64,000 nucleotides of DNA from Crateriforma conspicua. GTDB lineage: Bacteria; Planctomycetota; Planctomycetia; Pirellulales; Pirellulaceae. The first letter of the stretch is position 1. Every line of letters begins with the position of its first letter. Position numbers and translations under genes: made by a program. The notes under the pieces are model-generated. The model did not search any database. It saw nothing but the letters and a program-made list of their open reading frames with translations, and was not told where the DNA came from. Location: contig NZ_CP036319.1 of assembly GCF_007752935.1 (NCBI RefSeq), positions 1,736,001 to 1,800,000 of the forward strand. Direction: 5' to 3'. Below are positions 51,174 through 59,622 of the stretch, piece after piece.

Positions 51174-52429
51174 CGCACTTCTCTTAGCAGTTGAATGTTC
51201 GTCATGGCAAAGTGGTCAGCGGGAATGGCGGGAAGTCGATCAATCGCAATTTGCAAATCCTGTTCCGGGATCTCGTAGCTGCATCGGTTGACGAGCACGT
51301 CGGTGGCCGCTTTCATTTGCTCGATCGCGATCCATTCGCCGGGGCAGCGGTGGTTCTGGTAGTGATCGCCGCCGCCTTGAGGTATCAAGGTGAATGGATT
51401 CCCGTCCCATTCGCGAAAACGGGATGGTCTGAACGATTCTGGCTGGTTCCAAGGACGTGGATCATGGTTGGTGCCGTATAGGTCCAGCAGCACCTTCCGA
51501 CCGCTCGGAAAGTGGTAACCGTGCCACTCGAATGATTCTTTCACCTTTGCTCCGGCAAACGGAAAGAATGGATAGTAACGCCGGACCTCCTGCACAAAGC
51601 AATGCAAATCATCCGGGGAGCCATCGCGAAGTTGTTCGCGAATCACAGGATGCTCGTTCAAGGCGTGCGCACACTGAACGATGTAAGCCGACACGGCGAC
51701 CGTTGGACGCAAAATGTTGTTTAGCTCGACCGCAGCGATTTGAGCGTCGAGCAAGTTTCCATCGAGATCGCGATGGTTGGCGACGATGAATGCGGCGGTG
51801 TCTTCGAGGGGTTGATAGGTTCCAGCACGAATTTGTTCGATGATTCCACGCAGCCAAGCCTCGTTGCGTTTGCGTGCGATCCTTGCCCACCAATGGTTTG
51901 GACCAATACTGCCTGCATAGTCAAAAAGCGCCGCCAGCTCGCTGGTCCTGCGATCCACATCGGCGGGATCGAGCGGCACGCCTGCCCACTGACAAACCGC
52001 TTCGGTGAGAACTTCCTGAGCCTGTCGGTAAAGCACGACCTGATCCATGCGTGACCATTGCAGAATTCGACGGTTCCAAATGTCACGAGCAAGCCTCGTC
52101 AGTCCGCCCTTTTTGTCTTCGGTCAGCAACGACATGAACATCATCTTGCGATGACGATGGGCCTTGCCGTCCATGCCCTGTACCCCGCCGCGTCCGAACA
52201 AAGTCTTGGCGATTCGCGGCGGAGCGACACCGACGCGGGTGAAACGCGAGGTGTCGTAAAACGCCTTGGCGGCTTCCTCGCCTCGTATGCAAATGACCTT
52301 TTGCAGCAACAGCCGAGTTTCAAATGCGTCGGTGTTGAACTTCTCGCATCGTGACGAAACAAAACGGTACGGATTGCGTGCGAGCGCAAGTGTGCTATCG
52401 AGTCTTGTTTCTACAGGCAGCTTGCTCAT
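51170..52429 (-). CDS. Cytochrome P450, CYP152 (fatty acid peroxygenase) family
   Basis: 419 residues. The heme-thiolate loop is QGGGDHYQNHRCPGEWIAIE (Cys as the fifth ligand), and the I-helix reads RPTVAVSAYIVQCAHAL, with the Arg-Pro pair that replaces the acid-alcohol pair in CYP152 enzymes. RRYYPFFPFAGAKV is the K-helix region. Such enzymes use hydrogen peroxide to hydroxylate or decarboxylate fatty acids and need no reductase. Finding one co-translated with a Zn ATPase and a thioredoxin lipoprotein is odd. It may deal with peroxide or repair lipids under metal stress, but this is inference. Confidence 0.85.
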   Translation of the reverse strand: MSKLPVETRLDSTLALARNPYRFVSSRCEKFNTDAFETRLLLQKVICIRGEEAAKAFYDTSRFTRVGVAPPRIAKTLFGRGGVQGMDGKAHRHRKMMFMSLLTEDKKGGLTRLARDIWNRRILQWSRMDQVVLYRQAQEVLTEAVCQWAGVPLDPADVDRRTSELAALFDYAGSIGPNHWWARIARKRNEAWLRGIIEQIRAGTYQPLEDTAAFIVANHRDLDGNLLDAQIAAVELNNILRPTVAVSAYIVQCAHALNEHPVIREQLRDGSPDDLHCFVQEVRRYYPFFPFAGAKVKESFEWHGYHFPSGRKVLLDLYGTNHDPRPWNQPESFRPSRFREWDGNPFTLIPQGGGDHYQNHRCPGEWIAIEQMKAATDVLVNRCSYEIPEQDLQIAIDRLPAIPADHFAMTNIQLLREVR

Positions 52430-52878
52430 CGTTGTTTCTCCACGGCTACATGATTTGATAGCGCGTCGAGTAGTTGCTCGTGGGTTTCGCTTCCCACAAG
52501 TCTTTGCACCTCGATGCCATCGACGAAAATCAATAGCATCGGATACTTGTCAATGTCATACTTTTGTTGAATGAACGGGTTCTCTTCAATGTTCAATTCG
52601 GCCACTTTCACATCTCCGGACAACTCCGATGCAAGTCGCTGTATCGTCGGCTTCATCGCGATGCAGGGCTGGCACCACGGTGCCCACATATCGACCAACA
52701 CCGGGAGTTCGCTTTCAAGGACTTCAGCTTGAAACGAATCATCCGTCAACTGAATCGGTCCCGCGCTGGTCGGTGACGGAACTACATTCGTTGGCGATGA
52801 GTCGCGATCGCATCCGACGGTTAGCAAAACGAGAGCGATCAACGCGGCGGCGATGTGGTGAGTTTGGTGAAATGGCAT
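52426..52878 (-). CDS. Thioredoxin-like lipoprotein
   Basis: 150 residues from the ATG at 52878; the frame extends upstream but without a better start. Lipoprotein signal AAALIALVLLTVGC. Then a thioredoxin domain: FQAEVLESELPVLVDMWAPWCQPC (active site WCQPC), VKVAELNIEENP, IDKYPMLLIFVDG (cis-Pro). It probably keeps periplasmic thiols reduced in the many Cys-rich metal-binding proteins encoded nearby. The stop overlaps the P450 start (ATGA), so the two are translated together. Confidence 0.85.
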   Translation of the reverse strand: MPFHQTHHIAAALIALVLLTVGCDRDSSPTNVVPSPTSAGPIQLTDDSFQAEVLESELPVLVDMWAPWCQPCIAMKPTIQRLASELSGDVKVAELNIEENPFIQQKYDIDKYPMLLIFVDGIEVQRLVGSETHEQLLDALSNHVAVEKQR

Positions 52879-52974
52879 AGGTGGTTGTTGGCTTCCGACA
52901 TTCGTTGGCCGACTGCCGCCGATGCGGAAGAAGTCTCCACATCGGCGGCGTATCAATTGAGAGTCGGTGTGAGA

Positions 52975-53322
52975 CTATTGCTTCGGTTTGGACGTGAACG
53001 TTCCGCTCGGCCCGACGAGCTTCACTGGTTCCTTACCGGCCTTCTCGATCGCTTCCCAAAGTTTCAACGGCGACGGGGTCGCGTTGCTTTTGGGAACGAC
53101 GGTCGCGGTCTTGGATTTGACGTCCGTCTTGACGCTTTCGACGCCGGGAACTTCGTTCAACTTGGCCGCCACCTTCTTGGCGCAGTTCTCGCAGGTGAGA
53201 ACCTTCAAGGTGATGGTGGTTTTGGTCGTCGAAGCACCAGCGGCATTGGCCACTCGGCTTTGGGCGGTCATGCAAACGGCAAAGGCGAACGTCAGGGCAA
53301 GGCAGAGGGAGGTGCGGTACAT
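52975..53322 (-). CDS. Secreted HMA-domain metal-binding protein
   Basis: 115 residues from the ATG at 53322, with GGAAGGA eight bases upstream; the longer open frame begins in unrelated sequence. The signal peptide ends at RVANAAGA (about residue 29). One HMA domain follows: LKVLTCENCAKKVAAKLNEV with the CxxC in ENC, then VESVKTDVKSKTATVV and a KLWEAIEKAG helix. It binds soft metals such as Cu(I) or Zn. A coupled short frame (53325-53396) stands directly upstream. Confidence 0.7.
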   Translation of the reverse strand: MYRTSLCLALTFAFAVCMTAQSRVANAAGASTTKTTITLKVLTCENCAKKVAAKLNEVPGVESVKTDVKSKTATVVPKSNATPSPLKLWEAIEKAGKEPVKLVGPSGTFTSKPKQ

Positions 53323-53324
53323 TT

Positions 53325-53396
53325 TCAGATTCCTTCCAGGTAACAGATTGTGGTTTTCAAAATGGTCAGTCCTTTCGGATGGGGGCTGAGTGTCAC
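53325..53396 (-). CDS. Possible 23-codon leader ORF
   Basis: GTG at 53396, preceded at eight bases by AAGGAG (53405-53410), opens VTLSPHPKGLTILKTTICYL and three more residues; its TGA ends two bases before the ATG of the HMA protein. This spacing is typical of translational coupling. Its product has one Cys. It might be a regulatory leader. It could also be chance, given only 72 bases. Confidence 0.35.
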   Translation of the reverse strand: MTLSPHPKGLTILKTTICYLEGI

Positions 53397-53506
53397 ATGG
53401 CGATCTCCTTTTGAGTTGGGAGTTGGGACGAAAGAGTGACTGGGAGCGAGCGTTTTCAACGGGCTGGTCGAAGCCACCACACCCCCAGCCACTTGGCTCG
53501 AGCAAA

Positions 53507-53869
53507 TTACTCGGTCGGTTCGGGCGGTTGGTGACCGGTCTTCGCTTCGTAACGTGCGACAAACTTTTCGGCGCGTTTGGGGCTGCAAATGAAACACTGC
53601 GACTCGGGACGCTCGTGCTCGTCGCACCAATCGCCCGCTTCCTTGAACTCGGACACCAGCGTTTTGTCGCATCGGGGACATTCCTCCTCGGGCACGCCGT
53701 GTTCGACGCACCACCAACCACCGTGGCTGTGGTCCACGTTTGTGGCCGCGACGGGTTCCGCCACGCCCGGTTCGGTAGCAACGTCGTCGCTATTGCATCC
53801 TGCCAGTCCGATCGCCGCTGTTACCAGCAAACCAAACATCAGGCCGCGTCCATTCATCATCCAATTCAT
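53507..53869 (-). CDS. Small lipoprotein with two WC-EH-C-C metal motifs
   Basis: 120 residues; AAGGAG stands before the ATG. Lipoprotein signal LLVTAAIGLAGC. Two similar motifs follow, each a Trp-Cys, Glu-His, Pro-Glu, Cys-x-x-Cys: WWCVEHGVPEEECPRCD (about 52-68) and WCDEHERPESQCFICSP (about 81-97). The adaptor at 57155 shares the motif (DWCEEHAVPESICVECD). Three Cys and one His per motif suggest zinc or iron binding. It lies between the RND pump and the HMA protein and may pass the metal to the adaptor. Confidence 0.65.
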   Translation of the reverse strand: MNWMMNGRGLMFGLLVTAAIGLAGCNSDDVATEPGVAEPVAATNVDHSHGGWWCVEHGVPEEECPRCDKTLVSEFKEAGDWCDEHERPESQCFICSPKRAEKFVARYEAKTGHQPPEPTE

Positions 53870-53899
53870 CTTGTTCTCCTTCGGCTCAGGGCCGAATTT

Positions 53900-56800
53900 C
53901 TAGGGGGTGACCGTCGTCGGTTCGGACCAACGTTGTGACTCTCGCTCTTGCGAAGCATCAAACTCCAGTCCGGCCTCCGGGTCGGTCGGTTCTTCCGGCT
54001 CAAGACAATGACCGTCATCGTCTCCTCCATCGTCATCGTGGCTCTCGGTGGGCATGTTGAAGACCACGTAAAGCACACGAAGTACAAGCAGGCTCATGAT
54101 CATGGCGCTGCAAACGCCACCGATCACGACCGTCGCCAGCGGTCGTTGCACTTCCGCTCCCATGCCCGTGCTGAAGGCCATCGGCACAAAGCCGAGGCTG
54201 GCCACCAACGTGGTCATCAGGATCGGACGCAATCTTGTCATTGCCGCTTCCTCGACGGCTTCATCCAGCGAACGCCCACGCCGTCGCAGTTGTCGGATCG
54301 TTGAAACCAGCAGCATGTCATCGAGCACCGCGACGCCGGACAAGGCGATGAAGCCAACAGCGGCCGAAATCGAAAACGGCATGTCGCGAATCCACAACGC
54401 CAGCACGCCGCCGATCCATGCGAAGGGAACGCCCGTGAACACACGAAACGAGTCGATCCAGTTGCGGTACGTTGTGTAGAGCAATGCCAAGATCAACAGC
54501 AGCGCGATCGGCACGACGATCATCAACCGCGTCTGTGCTCGCTCGAGGTTTTCAAACTGCCCACCCCACTCGATGCGATAGCGACCGGCGGGCAATTGAA
54601 CCTTGGCATCGACGACTTGCTGTGCCTCGGCGACGAAACTGCCAAGGTCGCGGCCACGCACATTCGCCTCGATCGTGATGCGACGTTGATACCAGTCGCG
54701 TTTGATCGTGTTGAAACCTTCCACACGCTCGATCGAGGCCAGACGCGAAAGCGGAATGCGTTGGCCCGACGGCGTCGCGACCAAAATTTCACCGATGGCT
54801 TCCGGGTCAGACCTTGCTTCTTCTGGCAATCGAATCACCAACGGAAATCGCAGTTGCCCTTCGTAGACTTCGCCGACATGATTGCTTCCCAAGGAGCGGA
54901 CGATGTTCATCACCGTGCTGGCGGGGATACCGTAGCGAGCGATCTGATCCTGTTTGACTTGAATTTGCAAAACCGGCTGACCTGATATCTGCTCGATCTT
55001 CACGTCCGAAGCCCCGGCAATCGAATTCAATGCCCGTTCAATCTCGATTGCTTTCTCGTTCATCAGATCGAGATCATCGCCGTACAGGATTGCCGCGACG
55101 TCCGAGCGAACGCCCGAGATCATCTCGTTCATTCGCATCTCAATCGGTTGCGACAACGCCAAACGCGGCCCCGGCAAATCGCGAAGCTCCCGTTGCACCA
55201 GAGTCGTCAGTTCCTCTTGCGTTTCCGCCCGCGTCCATTGCTCGCGGGGATGCAGCGTGATGAACAGGTCGGTAAGTTCAGTCCCCATCGGATCGGTGGC
55301 GACTTCGGCGGTCCCGATGCGGCTCCAAACTTGGTTGACTTCGTCAGGGAACTTTTCCAGTAGCACCTGCTCCATCCGCGTGTTGTAACGCATGGATTCT
55401 TCAAGCGGCGTGCCCGCCAAACGCACAACATTGAGCGTAATGGCTCCTTCGGAAAGTCGAGGCACGAACTCGCTGCCGAGGTTAGGTGCGACGAGGGTGA
55501 AAACGCTGACCAACAACAGCACGGCCGAACCAATCACGAACGCCTTGTGATGCATGGTGAACCGCAGCACCGGGGCGTACAGCCATTTCAGAACGCGGAT
55601 CAACCAAGGTTCCGTTTCCTTGATGTTTTTGGGCAAAAAGATGCTCGCCAAAACGGGCATCAACGTCAGCGAAAGAATCATCGAACCGGCGAGTGCCATG
55701 ATGACGGTCAACGCCATCGGCCTAAACAGTTTTCCTTCGATGCCTTCCAGGGTCAGGATCGGCAAATAGACGATCATGATGATCAGTTCGCCAAACATCG
55801 TCGGCTTGCGAACTTCAATGGCTGCATCGCGAATAATCTCCAAGCGGCTCTTACCGTCCCGGTTGTGTGCTAAATGCCGCACGCAGTTCTCGATCATCAC
55901 GACACTGCTATCGACAACCAATCCAAAGTCGATCGCACCGAGACTGAGCAAACTCGCGGCGATGCCAAACTTCAACATTCCCGAGAACGCGAACAGCATC
56001 GACAACGGAATCGCCAAAGCCACGATCAACCCGGCTCGCAAATTGCCAAGAAAAATGAACAGGATGGCGATGACCAGCAGGCCGCCCTCAAACAAGTTTT
56101 TCTGCACGGTATGGATGACGTGGTCGATCAGTTCCGTCCGATCGTAGACCGTTTGAATCGTTACACCGGCAGGCAGGGTTTCCTTAATCTGTTCGAGCTT
56201 TTCCTTCAGTGCCCATGTGACCTCGTCACTGTTCTCGCCCATCAGCATGAAACCGAGACCCAGCACGGCTTCGCCTCGACCGTTGGCCGTGACCGCACCA
56301 CGACGAATCTCGTGACCGATCTGTACCTCGGCCACGTCGCGAACACGAACCGGCACACCGTCTTTGGCCGTGATGATGACTTCTTCGATTTGTGCAATGT
56401 TCACCGTCCGACCAACACCGTGGACCAACAGCATCTCACTGCCATCGGTCACCGTACCGCCGCCGACGTTTTCGTTGTTCTCCTGAATTGCCTCGCTGAC
56501 TTGCTCGAACGTCAGTCCGTATTTGAGCAGTAGGTCCGGGGCGATCCGCACCTGATACTGTTTTTCATATCCGCCCCAACTGTTGACCTCCGCCACACCA
56601 CGCACCGAACGAAGCTGCGGCTTGATGACCCAGTCATGAATGGTGCGAAGTTCGGTCAGTTGCTTGACGCGTTGCTCGCGCGACACCTGCGAAAGATCAA
56701 CGCCTTCGTTGACCACGACGTAGTGAAAGACCTCGCCCAAGCCCGTGGAGACCGGTCCCATTTGGGGCCGCCCGATTCCGTCGGGCAATTCCACCGTCGA

Positions 56801-57142
56801 AAGCCTTTCGTTGATCAATTGCCGAGCGAAGTAGATGTCGATGCCATCATCAAAGATGACCACGACTTGCGACAAACCGAACTTGGAAATCGACCGCAGT
56901 TCGTGCAGTCCCGGCAAACCGCTAATGGCTTGCTCGACGGGAAAGGTGATTTGGCGTTCAATCTCTTCGGAGGCCAGTGACGGCGCAACCGTGTTGATTT
57001 GAATCTGTACCGGAGTCGTATCGGGAAATGCGTCAATGTCGAGTTGTTGCAGCGAGAAACCGCCGACAACCGCAAACAACAACGCCGCCACAATCACCAA
57101 CCCGCGGTGCTTGAGCGAAAAATCAATCAGCCAATTAAGCAT
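53900..57142 (-). CDS. HME-RND efflux pump, CzcA-like (second type)
   Basis: 1080 residues, with AAAGGAGAG before the start. 12 transmembrane segments expected. Motifs: LDIDAFPDTTPVQIQI, a divergent relay LGLVVDSSVVMIEN, porter motif IEMRMNEMISGVRSDVAAIL, and GFIALSGVAVLDDMLLV near the end. Close in length to CzcA/NccA, with no large insertion. It belongs to the set from head gene 59421 through the adaptor at 57155. A divalent metal is likely. C-terminal 40 residues are acidic (MPTESHDDDGGDDDGH) and may contact metals in the cytoplasm. Confidence 0.85.
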   Translation of the reverse strand: MLNWLIDFSLKHRGLVIVAALLFAVVGGFSLQQLDIDAFPDTTPVQIQINTVAPSLASEEIERQITFPVEQAISGLPGLHELRSISKFGLSQVVVIFDDGIDIYFARQLINERLSTVELPDGIGRPQMGPVSTGLGEVFHYVVVNEGVDLSQVSREQRVKQLTELRTIHDWVIKPQLRSVRGVAEVNSWGGYEKQYQVRIAPDLLLKYGLTFEQVSEAIQENNENVGGGTVTDGSEMLLVHGVGRTVNIAQIEEVIITAKDGVPVRVRDVAEVQIGHEIRRGAVTANGRGEAVLGLGFMLMGENSDEVTWALKEKLEQIKETLPAGVTIQTVYDRTELIDHVIHTVQKNLFEGGLLVIAILFIFLGNLRAGLIVALAIPLSMLFAFSGMLKFGIAASLLSLGAIDFGLVVDSSVVMIENCVRHLAHNRDGKSRLEIIRDAAIEVRKPTMFGELIIMIVYLPILTLEGIEGKLFRPMALTVIMALAGSMILSLTLMPVLASIFLPKNIKETEPWLIRVLKWLYAPVLRFTMHHKAFVIGSAVLLLVSVFTLVAPNLGSEFVPRLSEGAITLNVVRLAGTPLEESMRYNTRMEQVLLEKFPDEVNQVWSRIGTAEVATDPMGTELTDLFITLHPREQWTRAETQEELTTLVQRELRDLPGPRLALSQPIEMRMNEMISGVRSDVAAILYGDDLDLMNEKAIEIERALNSIAGASDVKIEQISGQPVLQIQVKQDQIARYGIPASTVMNIVRSLGSNHVGEVYEGQLRFPLVIRLPEEARSDPEAIGEILVATPSGQRIPLSRLASIERVEGFNTIKRDWYQRRITIEANVRGRDLGSFVAEAQQVVDAKVQLPAGRYRIEWGGQFENLERAQTRLMIVVPIALLLILALLYTTYRNWIDSFRVFTGVPFAWIGGVLALWIRDMPFSISAAVGFIALSGVAVLDDMLLVSTIRQLRRRGRSLDEAVEEAAMTRLRPILMTTLVASLGFVPMAFSTGMGAEVQRPLATVVIGGVCSAMIMSLLVLRVLYVVFNMPTESHDDDGGDDDGHCLEPEEPTDPEAGLEFDASQERESQRWSEPTTVTP

Positions 57143-57154
57143 CCGTGCTCTCCT

Positions 57155-58852
57155 TTATTCAGCGACGCAGTCGCAGCCTGCACCAAGATTGTTTTTCAGT
57201 AACTGCGCCTTTAGCACGTCGCTACCAGCGGTCGCGATGACCTCGCCGGGCAGGACACCGGAGATGACTTCCGTGACGTCGCCGTTTTGGGCACCCAATC
57301 GAACCGAGCGGACGTGGAACAGCTTGTAGCTGTCGGGGCCGGAGAAATAATCCTTGTCGCGAACAAAGACGACTTGGCAACAGCCTTCCCAATGTGACGC
57401 TCCGGTCGGAATGACAATCGCATCGGCTTCCTCACGCAGGATGATCTCTCCCATGCCGAATGTTTCGTTGCGAAGCCGCCCGCCATCATTGGCCAGCACC
57501 GCCCGCACCTCCAACATGCGAGTGTCTTGATCGGCCGACGTGTCGATCCAGTCCAGCACGCCTTCGACGTCCTGACGACTGCCATCGGGTGCGAACCGGA
57601 TGCGTTGCCCGATCGCCAATTGGTCCATGTTTTCCAGCGGCACGCTCAGTTGCAGCCACATCTGGCGAGTGTTACCGATTTGAAATAGCATCCGCGACGG
57701 ATTGACCACCTCGCCCGGCGTCACGGTTCGCTCGATGACGATCCCATCCATCGGCGACGCAAGCGGTAGCAGATTGGCAGTGTCGCTTTGTGCGTCGAGT
57801 TGCGAGCGGATTGACGAAGGAATACCGATGAAACGCAATTCATCGAGCACCTGTTGTTCGTCCATTCCCCGAAGCCGTTTGACGTCAACCGGCAACCCCA
57901 GATTCCGCAACGATTGCTCCGCACTCAAGACATCCGCACGTGCTTTAGCCAGCGCCGCCTCTGCATCCAGAACTCTCGCCCCCGCAATCGCGCTTCGTGC
58001 CTTGGTCAAACGCGATACGTTCTGTTGTTGCAACTTCTCTTCGGCGAGCGAACGCAGCAGCGAGGTTTTTAATTCCCCGACTTCGACCGCGTCGACGACC
58101 ACCAACACTTCGCCCTTGGAGACTTTGTCCCCCACATTCTTGAAAACTCTCCAAACGCTGCCCGGCACGCGAGACGCCAGTTTGGCTTGCCGCGTCGGGT
58201 CGTAGACAATTTCACCATTGCCAGAAATCGACTCCACAATCGGATGCCGCTCAACCAGTTCGACATCAACGCCCGCCTGCATCACAGCTTCAATCGACGC
58301 GAACTGAATCCGCGTTTGGTAGATCTTGCAGCCGCTGTTGTTTTCCTTGCGCGGGGCAATCGCCAACGCACGGGCCGCACGCTGCAAGTCCGCCGCAAGC
58401 TCGCCCCGCGATGGCGGCTGCTTGAGTTGCGCGACATCGGGATGATCCAGCACGCAGTTGTGAACGCCATGATCCGAACACCAACCGTAGTCCGGTCCTT
58501 TGGGCATCAACGTCGGATCGCACTCGACGCAAATGGACTCCGGCACCGCGTGTTCCTCACACCAATCATCGACAACCGGTTCGACTTCGCCGGTTAACGC
58601 GGCGAATTTGGGAATCCGCCAATCGTTGTGATGCCCATACCAAAACACGGCAGCGAAACCGGCCAGAACCAGCGTCGGTCCGATACTACCGAGCACGAAC
58701 GAGATACCGCGGCGAACGGGACCGCGAGGTTTTGATTTCCCGTCCTGAGTAATTTCAGTTTTGGCGTCTGGAACCTTGTGTCCGTTGACGGACGGCTTCA
58801 CGGGTTCTTGCCGAGGATTTTTTCTCGGCGCATGGGGAATCGGATGACTCAT
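57155..58852 (-). CDS. Periplasmic adaptor with WC-EH-C-C metal motif
   Basis: 565 residues from the ATG at 58852. A basic N-terminus leads to one membrane helix (about residues 58-75, VLGSIGPTLVLAGFAAVFWY). The first periplasmic part carries DDWCEEHAVPESICVECD and a second half-motif, YGWCSDHGVHNCVLDHP, like those in the lipoprotein at 53507. The adaptor core follows: VELVERHPIVESISGNGEIV, SRVPGSVWRVFKNVGD, a long helical hairpin and IVIERTVTPGEVVNPSRML. It ends GAGCDCVAE, with two Cys. It serves the pump at 53900 (12 bases away). Confidence 0.8.
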   Translation of the reverse strand: MSHPIPHAPRKNPRQEPVKPSVNGHKVPDAKTEITQDGKSKPRGPVRRGISFVLGSIGPTLVLAGFAAVFWYGHHNDWRIPKFAALTGEVEPVVDDWCEEHAVPESICVECDPTLMPKGPDYGWCSDHGVHNCVLDHPDVAQLKQPPSRGELAADLQRAARALAIAPRKENNSGCKIYQTRIQFASIEAVMQAGVDVELVERHPIVESISGNGEIVYDPTRQAKLASRVPGSVWRVFKNVGDKVSKGEVLVVVDAVEVGELKTSLLRSLAEEKLQQQNVSRLTKARSAIAGARVLDAEAALAKARADVLSAEQSLRNLGLPVDVKRLRGMDEQQVLDELRFIGIPSSIRSQLDAQSDTANLLPLASPMDGIVIERTVTPGEVVNPSRMLFQIGNTRQMWLQLSVPLENMDQLAIGQRIRFAPDGSRQDVEGVLDWIDTSADQDTRMLEVRAVLANDGGRLRNETFGMGEIILREEADAIVIPTGASHWEGCCQVVFVRDKDYFSGPDSYKLFHVRSVRLGAQNGDVTEVISGVLPGEVIATAGSDVLKAQLLKNNLGAGCDCVAE

Positions 58853-59022
58853 TGGAAAACCTTGCTGGCTAGAGACGGTGCAAGCAGCGCACGCAACAAC
58901 CGCGAGCGCATACAACGACTAAAATCGCAGCCAACCAGAAGGGAGAACCCAAGCGCGAAAATCCGTAGCCGGAATTACAAACCGAGTTCGCCGGTCAGCA
59001 GACGAAGTGACCTAGTCGCGGC

Positions 59023-59421
59023 TCAGAGCAGCCAAGAAGAGTGCGCAACGCGCACCGAGCGACCCGTCAAGAGATTGAATGGACGTGGTTGATGCTCGAA
59101 TCGAGAAACCAAGACCTCAGAGAGATCAAGCGACTCCAATTTCAGCGGAGCGAGATCCAAGGCGAGCTGAAAATCAGCAATCGTTCGGTGGTTCAGCTCA
59201 GGCGTGACCTGGCACTCACATCCCGTTTCGCAAGGGCAAGGCGATTCCACCGGTGGAACGCTATCGTCATCACAAGGCGCGTTCTGTTCACCAGAACAAC
59301 CACAAGAATGATGCACAACTGCCACATCGCTCACAAAACGATCATCAGACCCACCCAGGCAAAACACCGGGCACGCGACAACTCGCAATGCGATAAACGA
59401 TAGTAAAAGCAGCCGAAACAT
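59023..59421 (-). CDS. Small secreted Cys-rich protein heading the 57155-53900 locus
   Basis: 132 residues. Signal peptide LLLLSFIALRVVACPVF; the Cys in it may be processed as a lipoprotein. Then HHSCGCSGEQNAPC and a strong Cys cluster, SPCPCETGCECQVTP, followed by a C-terminal half (LDLAPLKLESLDLSEVLV) ending RSVRVAHSSWLL. The ending recalls the other head proteins. It precedes the adaptor by 170 bases, likely in one transcript. The region 59422-59622 contains only a short AGGCTA...TAGCCT dyad. Confidence 0.6.
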   Translation of the reverse strand: MFRLLLLSFIALRVVACPVFCLGGSDDRFVSDVAVVHHSCGCSGEQNAPCDDDSVPPVESPCPCETGCECQVTPELNHRTIADFQLALDLAPLKLESLDLSEVLVSRFEHQPRPFNLLTGRSVRVAHSSWLL

Positions 59422-59622
59422 CGTGTCAGTTGGTTCTTCTTAATAGGTAGGCCATCAAAAAGATTGTAGGCTACAACTAGCCTTGCGACCAGTCCAGTTT
59501 ATCGGCAAATGCTTGCCGCGTTGTTCTGTCATTCTTGCATGGCCAGCCGCAAATCAAGCAATTCGCATACCAACACGCCCACTTGGGAGTCTGATTAACC
59601 CAGCTTCACTCCCCATCTTCCC

